Positions 24,801-36,800 of a stretch of DNA of 64,000 nt are shown in pieces. This DNA comes from Thunnus maccoyii (lineage: Eukaryota; Chordata; Actinopteri; Scombriformes; Scombridae). Below the pieces are notes generated by a model that did not search any database, was not told where the DNA came from, and saw only the letters and a list, made by a program, of their open reading frames with translations. The position numbers were made by a program, and so were the translations under genes. The DNA is taken from the NCBI RefSeq assembly GCF_910596095.1, contig NC_056536.1, positions 13,225,291 to 13,289,290 of the forward strand, in the 5' to 3' direction. Each line of letters starts with the position of its first letter. Position 1 is the stretch's first letter.

Positions 24801-27800
24801 AAATCTTGTTATTGTGCAAATCTTATCATCATGCCATGCTACAGCAGGCTGCAAATCAACACCAACACAATCAGCTTCATTGCAATCATCTTTACCTACC
24901 AGCGGTCAAACGATTTTCAATCAATGTCTTTGACATGCAAAAACAGAATACAATCACAACCCTTTGGAGCAATCATTAGTTGTCAGAATATCGATGTGTT
25001 TCTCCTCCCAAAGCAGATCTTTGCTCATTAGACCTAGACCACATTCAGATCAATCACAGCGGGAATCCTTGGGATCAACTGTTGTTAGGATTACTGGGAT
25101 CAGCCGGGGTTAGTCAAAAAAAACGTGCAGCTGAGGAGGGGCTTTCCAAGACGACAATGAGGCCACAAGTAGGAGAGATTTCCAAGGAGCGGGAGGGTCA
25201 AGAGAGGTCAAAGTCAAAGCTGGGGTGGGTGGGAGGGGGCCCGTCTTACCGCCACGACCCTGGGAGAGCAGTCCCTGTCCCCAAGCCGCTCAAACACCCG
25301 ATACTCCATTCTCTGATTGACACAGTTACTCATCTGGGGGTTGGAGACATGAGGGATGTCTATACTGTACATTCAAAGGCTTTCTGTGTTTGATTATATG
25401 CAAGTATACCCAAAAATAATGTACACCTATGAAACAGCAAACTTATGATTTATGCTTCCTTATTTGGCAGAAATATCTTCTTTTCCTTGTTCTTGTCAGT
25501 AGTTTCAACACTTGTGATGGATTATGTGTCTGAGCCTTGACAACTGTATTTTGGTTCAGTTGCTGATCATTATCTGTTTTTATTATTCACAAAGACACAT
25601 TCTAAACATGTAGAATATCAAACTCATATATGCCAAAGAAAGAGATAAAAGTCTAGTCCCCCCCCTCCATCCATGCAGCTGTCTCACCATGGCCAGCTCA
25701 GCCTCCAGCTCCTTGATGCGGTTTTCCTTGAGGTCGAGCTGAGAGCGCAGCATCCCTGTATGCTCAGTAGCTTCCTTGGTCTGCCGCCGCAGGTCCCACT
25801 TCTCTCTCTCCAGCAGGTCCTTCTCTTTGGCCAGTGCCTTCACCGCATCCTCACTCTCCTAGTGGACACAGAGATCCTGATGGATTGGCTCACAAATCAG
25901 GCATACCTTTGAAAAATACACTAATTTCAAATCATTCAGGGAAGTAATTCTTTTTTCTCAGAAGAAGAGAGGAGTCTAAATACATTAAAACTGCTGTACG
26001 TGTAATATCATGGATGATACGTCCATGTCTATGCTTGGCAATGACTTCAGTACACTGGTGAGTGGAATAGATTACCATCAATAAACATGCTTGGACATCG
26101 AATTTCAATGTCAAGAGAAACATCTGATTTGTAGTAAAGTATTTCATAGCAAGGTCACATATGCAGAAATCACAGAATGCAACACTACCCTTGAGTAGAT
26201 CAGTACATGTACACTGCACATAACAATAAATTATTCCACAGCATGCACACAGTCACGTGTTATGTTTTTAAGACTGAAGGCTTTTTTACACAGGAGGCAT
26301 TTTTCAGCTGTCCATTGTTTAATTCTGAGAAACAACAAATACTCACTAATTTGCAAAACCAGTTCAGAACAAAACCTAATTTATACAGTTTTATTTGTTT
26401 GGATATAGATTGTTTGCCTAACAAGCCTTTTTGTGCAAAGCACTTCCAACCAACACAATTACAGAAGAAGAGACTCTTTGTATGGATGTTCTGGCGTGTG
26501 TACTTGTGTGTGACAGTATACGGTCAGAGCACGGGCGCCATACTTTTCTATGCTGCTCATAGTTGCGTATGAAGTCACGGAGCTGCTCCTCCCGGCTCTC
26601 CAGTGTGGCATAAAGCTGCTGCATCTGGTTCACCAGGTCTGCTTTTTCTGCCTTCAGACGCTTACGGTCCGACTTCATGGCTGTTAGGAAGGACAGAAGA
26701 GAGAGAGAGGACACCAGTTAGCCCTCAGAGACTTACAGTAGCAACATTTGTTATGTAAAAAGTGTGTGTTGGCGGATGTGTGTGCATGTATGCCAGCGAC
26801 AGTACATCTGTTTAGTGTGAAAAAAGCATAAAATTACAAGTAATGGAGGAAGAGATGATGTCTTAAGCTGCTAATTGGTGGTGGCTTAAATTAATTATTG
26901 TCAGAAAAAAACAGTAACCTTGTGTTTTGAACATGTTTGCACCATATTTGACAGTAAGCAAACAAAAGTGTGTGTGTTTCCACAGAGCAGAACAAACAAC
27001 AAACATCCATGTTATGGAAGAGTGATTTTAGCAAGTAAAATGTCTTAAAATGACAGCCTGTGTTTGGGATTTTGTCAAAATAATACAGACATATTAAAAG
27101 CAGAGATGTAAATAAAAGTAAAATTAGTTTACACATGTAAAAACCTTGTTTGGATCTGCAGACATGAGGTTATTCAGTATTTCTTATTTGCTATGATGGC
27201 ATTGTTTAAATCAGTATGTATGTTGTCCATGATTCTGACTGTAGCAGTTTCTTCAAGACGAATTATTACTAGTTATTAAGCATTTCCAGATATAAGAATT
27301 CTTAAGTAAAAACATGAAATATACCTGCTGTTACAGACCTAATGTGGCGTGACTGCATGTTGATAAAAAAGTGAATCACACATGAACCCGTCTGTCAATC
27401 TCTTCTCTGCTGCTGGCTTCGTTAGAGGCTCGGTCTCTCTTTTCATCTATCTCTCAGTCGCACACTCTCTCTAATCCTCTGGCACCTCACCCACGCATCG
27501 TGATAAAGAAGAATATGGTTCAGCGTAGTTATTCAGAGAAGCTCTAATTTTCTCAAAGACGACACCTCCTTTTTCTCTCCTCTGCATCTGCATCTACCTC
27601 TTCTCTTGCTTCCACTCAATTTTTCTCTCCCTTTTCATGCAAAGCTGTTTTCCAGACATCCCCTTATAGCTGAGTTTCCCTCCTGCTATCTTTCCGAAAT
27701 CAGAATAAATTTTTTATTCACTTTTTAAGCATTCACACTGCGTCTGTCCACCTTTGTCTTCTTTACTTTGACATCTATTTCCTTACAGTATGGCAGCTCT

Positions 27801-30800
27801 GCCAGATGGATATTTCATAACATCACACAGTCCTTTGTTTTCCTCTTGATGCTTGTTCACCTTTCTTTTTCTTCCCTCTTTTTTTTCCCCTCCCCAAGTC
27901 AGCTGTGTGTCATTAATTAACTTATATCACAGCCCGGTTAATTGCGTGACATTCACAAGTTGCGTCTGGGGAGCATGCTCAAGCAAGTGGAATGGAAGTG
28001 CCGTTTTACAAGGACGGATTCACCCTCTCGTCCATTTCCTCCCCTCCGTTTCTCTCCTGTCACCCTTTCATATCTCTCCCTTTCACCCGTTCTTCAGAGG
28101 TGGAATCCTCACGCCAAAGCGATACGCAAGCCAACCAGCCGGCGAAAGAAGACAAGAAACACCCCTCATTGGCCAAGAGAAACAGGAAACCTCCCAGCAC
28201 CTGCCTCAGGAAGTGAAATCAAAGCCGTCTTTGAGATGAGCCAAGAACATTGCTGCTGCCTCACATCCTGCACCTGTGACCGTTTGGCAACATCCACCTT
28301 CCTGGTGTCAGACGCAAGAAAGCACTCACTGTGACTCGGTAAAAGGGCCCATTCACAGTCACAAATCATGTTAGCGCTGTTACTTACCATAACATATTTA
28401 ATGAACAAAGATGATCCTTGCAGTTATGTTACACTAAAGAATTAGGTGAGTTGGGGAAGCATCAGCATGTCTCCCTCTGCTGACAGCCATATTAATGAGT
28501 AATACACCCTGTGTCTTCGTCCAAGCCTCCAAGAATTATTACCAGATGAAACAAGGAGGAACCACCTGGGAACCATACAGAGCTGAAGCTAATGTGTGTG
28601 TATCTGGAGGAAGAAGAAGACATAGAGAGGCTTGAACTTAATAGCCTTTTTATGGAGGAATGATATCTTTTTTCTTGCTATACATTGTGTGAATATAGTT
28701 TGTGTATTTTGAGTATTGTTGATGTTTTCTGGTTATATCTAGTTTTCCTCTGTGTGTAAAATGTGCTTTAGTGGTTGTCTTTGTGCAAAATTGTGTATGC
28801 CTGCCTGTAAAATTCAAATACTAAAAGCTATTCCAGGCTGTGTAAGCACAGGAAGAGCAGACTGGGACACATGCAAAACATTCACCGTCAAAAGTCCAAG
28901 CAACTGTTTCCACTGCCCGATGTTAAAAACAAAAACACCTGAATGTATCACGCTATCCTGACACATTCTCTAAAATCTGCCTAAGTGTTTTTAAGCCCAC
29001 CACGTGAAGGCTCTCTCACTACCAAAGCCCTTGTGCTTTAAAGTAGTTTAATGTGAGCATCTACTACAGCACTGCAGTGTGCTAAAAGCCTTTGTCTGCT
29101 GGGCTCTTCGATGGTACTTTACTACTGGAGGGCTTAGACTGCCCGCACTTAGTGGACCAATCGGTTACTAAACAAGAAAACTGGAGATATACAGGCTGAA
29201 TAGATGTATGATGATGCATGCATATATATATATATGCATATATGATGTACTGTATACACAGTAGATAAACAGAATGGTGGTCATGATAGCAAAAGACAGG
29301 CAACAAGGGAAGATGGCAGGCTGGTTGCTTGTTGGACGATTACTGTTTTCATTTTCAGAATTGTCATTTGTGTTGAGTATTTGTCTGCTTTTGTCTATTT
29401 ATTTTATTTTAGCCATGGTGGCGACCTGACATTTATGGTCTCCAGAGGAGGAGGCCTACTGACTTTGTTGATCCTGTAACTTTTCCCCTGCTGCCCCCAT
29501 GGGATTCAGTTTTTTGTTTTTTACTGAAACGTCTCAATAATTATTGGATGGATTGGCATGATATTTGTATAGATACTTGTGGTGATCAGATGATAAATTC
29601 TAATGATTTTGGCCTCTGACAGAAACAGAAAAATATGCAAATGAAGTAAATGATCACAGAGACCAGGAGACCAAACAGAGGTTTAACGGCTGTGTCTGTA
29701 GCTTTCCAGTCACAGTCGACTGTGTGGCAGCAAAGTTAAGACGACAACTTTCTCTTGTCTAACTTTTTCATCATGCATTTTAAAGGTCAATAATAATAAT
29801 AATGATTATAAAATAATTCTTTTGTCACCCAGGCTGTCTGTTCAACTCCTTTACCAGATGTAGGTTGTGATGCAGATTTGTTGTCTGGCAACTGAAAAGA
29901 CGATGAAGATGAAGAGAATTAGCAATTTCAATGTGTTTCACTGTGGGCGGAGGTCTCTTAAAAGTTGCTAGAGTGGATGCAAATTGCTTTCACACAAAAA
30001 CATCTTTTTAAAATTTATACGGCTGAATGTAGAGGTAGTCTGGGGCTTGTTGTTTGTCTGTTGAGAGTGTACTATTTGTTCTTATCAGTAGTAGTAATAC
30101 CAGTAGTAGAACGTTCCAGTCAGCGTTTTATAATTCCCACCCTCGACAGCACCAGTGCTCCACCAGAGGCAGCATATTTAAGTCATATTTTGTCAAAACT
30201 AGGCTTTGTGTTTGCAACCTGCTGAGCATGTATGGACAGCAGATGAGTGGATGACACTGCAGGAGGAGGAATTTCTAAGATGTTTTGATACTTTTTTATC
30301 CTGCTGTGAAAACATGTCACCACAGGATTCCTTTTTTAAGTGATATGAATTCAAGCTGACCGCAGCTGCTGTTCTTTGTGAAGAAAGAAACAACAAACTT
30401 TTTTTTACGCAATGTGAATATATCACATTATCCGGCCAAATACTCTGTGGGTAATTCTAAGGATAATCAGGTGTGAAATGTTATTCAACTCCAGGAAAAG
30501 ACTTTCTGAAAATCCTTGATTGTGAAGAAACAAAATCAACCTCTACCTATCTACCTATCAATGTGGTACGTGTTTCACATTCCACTCACCGCCTCTCTCT
30601 GGTTAAATAACAACCCTCATTATCTGGTGTGCCTCATCTATTATGGGACAAATATAACAAGATCCCAGCCCTGATTTCGGATACATAACACTTCCTGCCT
30701 TTTATGTTTTCTACTCGTTCTAACAATCGAGTTTCCCCTTTGGTCTCTACCTGAAGAGGATTCCTACATGGATAAATAAATGACAAAGGAGTATACCAAC

Positions 30801-33800
30801 GATACTGGAATAAAAAAATAATAATGGGGTCTATGGGGAATTAATGTCCATGGCATATGCAATGTTTATGCATTTCAATGAATTCAAAATTGTGTTTTAG
30901 CTGCCTCCTTCCTCCTTCTATTCATGCAAGTTCACTTTACCTGCCGCGATTAACAACAGCGTCACAAAGATGAAGCCACTTATGAACACCCCCCTTAGAA
31001 AATGATGTTCTTCACATTAATGAATGAAAACACTTCACACTGACACTACTCCATATAAATTCAGTCCTAAAGAGAAGGGACAGGCTTTTAGTCGGCTCTT
31101 AACATAATTATTTGGGGAGAGAACAAAAGAGACATCGGCTCATTGGAGGGAGTCCATTGTTCACGGTCTGGGATTTTAAATCTGCCAGCTGAATAATGAA
31201 GTACGAGCGTTAGAGCTGCGCAGTGTGCTCACCTCCTCACTTCCTCAGTAAAAACAAACTCATGGGTTGTATGAGGTTGATATCTGCGCTGGAGCTATCT
31301 AAAACTGTACAGCAGGCAATGGTGCTGCTGTATTAGACTTCTCTGTAGTCATGGTGATATTCAAACATGTTAATTAAAGTTAATTAATGTATTAGCAGAC
31401 CTCAGCAATGACATTAGACCCTTGTTATAGGTTTATGCACAACCTGTAAGCCTCCATTAAAAATAGATCAAACACTGCTCACTAATAGGTGATCTGGAGG
31501 AGTGTGTGTGCGTGTGTGTGTCTGGGTGTGTGCACCAGCTATTTAACTAGCAGCACTGACACATCAGGGAATCAAGGGGAGAATCATACTTTGATCTCAT
31601 AACAGCACCTCATTACTCACTTCTCTGTCTCCACTGGATCCAAAACAAAAAGGAACCAGCACTATAATCTGTACAAAGGTTGAGCCTAATTGTTCAGGTG
31701 CACACTAAGTAACACCACTGTCACAGGGGAAGGAAAGAAGGGGGATAGCTGCTACCAAAGATTCTGATTCGAACAATATCTGTTCATCTAACTGAGGGTT
31801 GGTGGACGGCCGAGGTACCCTTGATTATCCTCTAGGGGCCACTGTGATCCAAACACGTGTTTTCACTGGAGACCATCCAGTTTGAATAGAATGAGGTGCA
31901 AATTGAATAGCAAAACCGTCCTCATTACCTTTTATGATGAAGCGCCTGCCAGCATTGAGGAAATAAATCACAGTGGATTTGTGAAAACACACCGGCCCAC
32001 AGCAATTTTCCTTGGTTTCCAAAACTTAATTGGAATCTTTTATTCAAAAGAAGTCCTTATTTGTTTAAAAATAAAAGTCACCACTAAAAACAAATGCAAT
32101 TACTATAATGTTATAAGGTTAAGTGGCCTGATGAGATTTGGAGGCACTGAGCGTGTGTGTGTGTCTGTATGTGTGTAGCGGTGTTTAAACGGCTAGTGAG
32201 GGAAGAGGCCTTGTAGTCAAGGACAGAGTACGGTGTAGCGTGAAATGACACTAAACAGAGCAAGCAGACTGTGCTTTGATGATACATAGCTGTCTGCTGC
32301 TTTCATTTGAGCTCTGGATTGACTGTGAGTCCCTTAGTGATAGCAATTAGCCAAAGCAGAAATAGCTAATTAAAAACAGCAGAGAGGGCTAGCTATACTT
32401 TGAAAAATCATTAAACACAACCTTGATGAGAAAGTCCAAATAAGAGTCTGGTAAACTTAAAAAACACCTTTCGAGGACAGTCCAAGTGTCTTTAACCAAA
32501 CTGCGTTTATTTTCTCATTGTAATTTGGAGGCTGCTAAAACAGTTTCAGTCCATTGTCATTTGTGTACTTAAAGGCTGGGGGGATGAAATGACTCCACGC
32601 AGCAGTTCTTGGGTTGGATCGAGTGCCCAAAGGCATCACAACAAAACCTGCAATTGTGAGAGGTGGGCAATTACCCACGATTACAATTATAGTGCTTACG
32701 GGCCAATGTCTGGCACACAGTGGGAGTGAACTCAGGCCTTGGTGTGGGCATTCCACCAAACAAAGGCGGAGGGGGGGTGGCGGTGGTGGTGTTGGTGGCA
32801 GAGAAGGAGAAAATAAAAATAACTGGAGAGAAAACAGACTGAAAAGTAGTGTTCTCCGTTTTCAGAAAATCTGCATGTAATTTAGCTGCAAACCATCTGA
32901 ACTGAGGTAGGAGTGGCGACAGTTTCTGTCAACCATCCCCAAAGTAAACAGGTATTATCTCAAGTGGCAAGAGAGAGCAAAGGAGGGGATGATGCATTTC
33001 TTTCACGCTACTTCATCACTCCAGCCTTTTGCTTTTTCAACTGAAGCAGAACCATAGGAAAATAAATAAGTAAAAACCAAAAAAAACACAAAGCTACTCT
33101 GCTTCACAATAATTGCTACTAGCACTTCAGTAAACCCCCCAGGGCGCTCAAGTTGTCCAAACATTGCTCTTATTCTTCCGGGAAAACACTTTGCAGGAGC
33201 ATCTGGTGGGATGTTCACAATATGCCAGCCTTGTGAGAACTGGGGGGAAATCAAAAAGAGTCGACATCTCGCCTCCAATCAATTGGCAGCATACGGAAAT
33301 TGCTGTAGTTAATGAGGTATTCTCAAGAACATTTGGCCTATGTTTTTTTTGCAACAGAAGTCAACTATTTCCAACGCCAACAACTAATGGGTCTTTTTTG
33401 CTGTATTAAAAACCCTTCCAACTCAAAAAGTAACAAGGCAAAGAATTTTGAGCGCTTCAGGAATAAAGAAATATACCTCACCACATCACCATGTACCTGT
33501 TTCTCTGAGTGATCCGGTGTAAACGAGACTTGGACTGATGTGGTGCTGTGAACAAACTCACCATTAGATAGAAGGACAAAATTTACATGTGGGCACCCAC
33601 TTCCAAAGTCAACCTTCAAGTTTCAAAGACCTAACAATCCAACCTGAAGATCTAACCCTGAATGTACTCAATATAATCATGATACCAAAAGGTTACGTGA
33701 CTTCCTACAAAACACAGTACATTTGATCATTTTTTTAAGGAGAATGCCCTGTAATAGACTAGCAATGTAATATTTGAATATTAAATATTCATTCAAATTT

Positions 33801-36800
33801 GCAGAAGGCATGAAAACTAAATGGAATTTCATTAAGGACAAAATGCTCTTTCTCGTGATTAAACGGCTGTATCAAACTCACGAGTCGAGCTGTGTCCAAC
33901 ACTTTTTGTAACTTTCTGAAACAGACAATTTGACAATGACACCCGCTTCACTCAGCAATTAGCCTTGTTTTTATGATATTCATCTACTGTACAGTGAAAA
34001 AGATAATTTCTAGCTAGTTAGTATTTCCTCATTTTTATTTATATTTTTTTTGCTTCTTCACCTTCACCCTGAATGCATCTTTATCTGCTTATTTTTGCCT
34101 CACTACCTCTTTCATTTTCTCTTCATTTATCCTCACTGTGAACCCGCCTGTGAAAGCCAATTAGGATATTAATATACACAAAATATACTTGACTTGTCTT
34201 GACTTTAATGGTGTCAGAATATTCATAGAATCACAAGTTTCAATGTGCTAGCTGTTCTCATTAAAATAAACCCACACACTGCAATTATCGCCAGCAACCA
34301 AGCCACTGGGGATGCACAAGCCAGTGCATTCTTAGTGCTGGTCCCAAGCCCAGAGAAATGGGGAGGGGTGCGTCAGGAAGGGCATCCAGAGTAAAACCTG
34401 TGCCAAATCAAATATGCGGATCATAAATCAGATTTCTATACCGGATCGGTCAAACCCTAGGTTACCAACGACCGCCACCGGTACTGTTGAGTGTGGAGGT
34501 GAGAGTCAGATCTCTGAATGTCGACACTATGACTGATAAAGGGAGAGAGTTGGATGATATGATGGAGAGAAGGAAGGTAGATGTGGTGTGTGTGCAAGAG
34601 ACCAGGTGGAAGGGGAGTAAGACCAGGAGCATCGGAGGGGGGTTCAAACTGTTCTACCATAGTGTGGATGGGTGGAGAAATGGGGTAGGGATAATCCTGA
34701 AGGAAGAGTATGTCAAGAGAGTGTTGGAGCTGAAGAGAGTGTCGGACAGAGTGATGAGTATGAAACTGGAAATTGAAGGTGTGATGATGAATGTTGTCAG
34801 TGCCTGCAAGTTGGGTGTGAGATGGAAGAGAAAGAAGAACTCTGGAGTGAATTGGATGAGGTGGTGGTGAGTGTATCCCGGGAGGAGAGAGTGGTGATTG
34901 GAGCAGACTTTAGTGGGCATATTGGTGAAGGGAACAGAGGTGAAGAGGAGGTGATGGGCAGGTATGGTGTCAAGGAGAGGCATGTGGAAGGACAGATGGT
35001 GGTGGAATTTGCGAAAAGGTTGGAAATGGCTGTGGTGTATACGTATTTGACAAAGAAGGAGGAGTACAGAGTAACATAAAAGAGTGGAGGAAGGTGCACA
35101 CAGGTGGACTATGTCTTATGCAGGAGGTGCAATGTGAAAGAGATTGGAAACTGCAAGGTGGTGGCAGGAGAGAATGTTGCTAGACAGCATCGGATGGTGG
35201 TCTGTAGGATGACCTTGAAGACCAAGAAGAGGAAGGGAGTGAAGGCAGAGCCAATGATCAAATGGTGGAAGTTGAAGAAGGAAAATTGTTGTGTGGAGTT
35301 CAGGGAGGAGTTAAGACAGACACTGGGTGGTAGTGAAGGGAGAGACAGGTAGGAAGGTACTTGGTGTGTCATCTGAACAGAGGAAGAAAGACAAGGAGAC
35401 TTAGTGGTGGAATGAGGAGTACAGGAAAGTATACAGAGGAAGAGGTTGGCAAAGAAGAAGTGAGATAGAAAGAGAGATGAAGTAGACAGGAGTACAAGGG
35501 GATGCGACGTAAGATGAAGAGAGAGGTGGCAAAGGCGAGTTGTATGAGAGCTTGGACAGTAAGAAAGGAGAAAAGGACTTTTCCTGACTGGCTAGACAGA
35601 GGGACCGAGCTGGGAAGGATGTGCAGCAGGTTACGGTGATGAAGGATAGAGATGGAAATGTGCTGACTAGCGAGGAGAGTGTGTTGAGAAGGTGGAAGGA
35701 GTATTTTGAGGGGCTGATGAATAAAGAAAATGAGAGAGAGAGAAGGTTGGATATGTGGAGCTGGTTGATCAGGAAGTGCTGTGGATTAGCAAGGAGAAGG
35801 TGAGGGCAGCTATGAAGTGGATGAAGAGTGGAAAGGCAGTTGGTCCACATGACGTACCTGTGGAGGCATGGAGATGTTTAGGTTGTCTAGCTCTTAACTA
35901 GACAGCCATGGATAGTGAGAGGAAGCCTGAGGAGTGGAGAATAAGAGTACTGTACTGTACTTTCAAGAATAAGGGTGATTTACAGAAAACTACAGAAGTA
36001 TGAAGCTGATCAGCCACAGCGTGAAGTTAATGGAAAGAGTAGTGGAAGCTTGGTTAAGAGGAGAGGTGATGATTAGTGAGTAGCAGTATTGTTTCATGAA
36101 GAGAAGGCTACCAGCAAGAGTGAAAGGGAAGGTTTACAAGAGGGTAGCGAGACCAGCTATGTTGTATGGTTTGGAGACGGTGGCACTGATGAAAAGACAG
36201 GAGGCGTAGCTGGAGGTGGCAGAATTGAAGATGCTAAGCTTTTCATTGGGAGTGATGAGAACAGACAAGATTAGGAGTGAGTATATTAGAGGGACAGCTC
36301 AAGTTGGATGATTTGGAGGCAAAGAGAGAGAGGCGGGACTGAGATGGTTTGGACATGTGCAGAGAAAAGATGCTGGTTATATTGGGAGAAGGATGCTGAA
36401 AATAGAGCTGCCAGGCAAGAGGAAAAGAGGAAGGCCAAAGAGGAGGTTTATGGATATGAGGGAAGTGAGGGAAGACATGCAGGTGGTTGGCGCGACAGAG
36501 GAAGGAAGAGATTCAAACGGATGATCCGCTGTGGTGACCCCTAACGGGAACAGCTGAAAGAAGAGGAAGAAGAAGACTGCAATTATCGCCAGTACTTCCC
36601 AGTACCATGTGCCGCAAGTATCCGCAGCACAGAAAATGCTTTTGATTTGGTGAAAGCTGCTGGAAAAGCACCATAAACAAGGAAAACTGGATGACAGATG
36701 TGTTTCCACTTTTGCTTGGAAACAGCTGAAAACATTGCTGGGAACAAAGCCAAAATTCACTGACTGCTACCCACCACATACAAACAGTATAATAACAAAA

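Larger units (their letters stand above)
26681..34277 (-). other. kazn: Large kazn intron, part 1
   Basis: No coding exon was recognised. It has a decayed interspersed repeat at 29448-29640 and an AT palindromic run at 29212-29250. Several stretches rich in TAATTA/ATTAG cores (31360-31400, 32340-32460, 32640-32700) look like candidate conserved enhancers, by appearance only. A G-rich GGTGGT tract occurs at about 32763-32800. Confidence 0.5.
34295..36575 (+). mobile_element. RTE-like non-LTR retrotransposon, internally deleted
   Basis: A dead LINE copy of about 2.28 kb inserted antisense to kazn. The 5' leader at 34295-34486 has GCGTCAGGAAGGGCATCC and ACCGGATCGGTC, typical of fish RTE elements. 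An APE-type endonuclease begins near 34487: VDVVCVQETRW (catalytic E in QETRW, 34595-34609), then GADFSGH at 34900-34920, where the usual Asn of GADFNGH is Ser, then VARQHRMVV. Damage includes a frameshift near 34803-34822, a stop at 35077-35079 and another at about 35350. The reverse-transcriptase part keeps AVGPHDVPVEAW (about 35836-35872) and the C-terminal RMIRCGDP before the stop at 36542-36544. The palm with its F/YADD box is absent: the frame passes from a QQYCFM block to a KGKVYKRVARPAMLYG block near 36085-36150. The 3' end is a short UTR and an AAGAAGAGGAAGAAGAAG tail. Confidence 0.9.

Noticed and set aside
25268..25317. Plus-strand reading PVPKPLKHPILHSL that resembles the human kazrin linker PVQKNLHNPIVQSL
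   Set aside because: It is on the wrong strand and in the wrong gene order, and lacks matching splice phase. The minus-strand reading of the same bases has proper splice sites. The likeness is probably chance, unless the assembly carries a tiny inversion.
34457..36779. Several minus-strand frames across the LINE
   Set aside because: They are antisense shadows of the retrotransposon.
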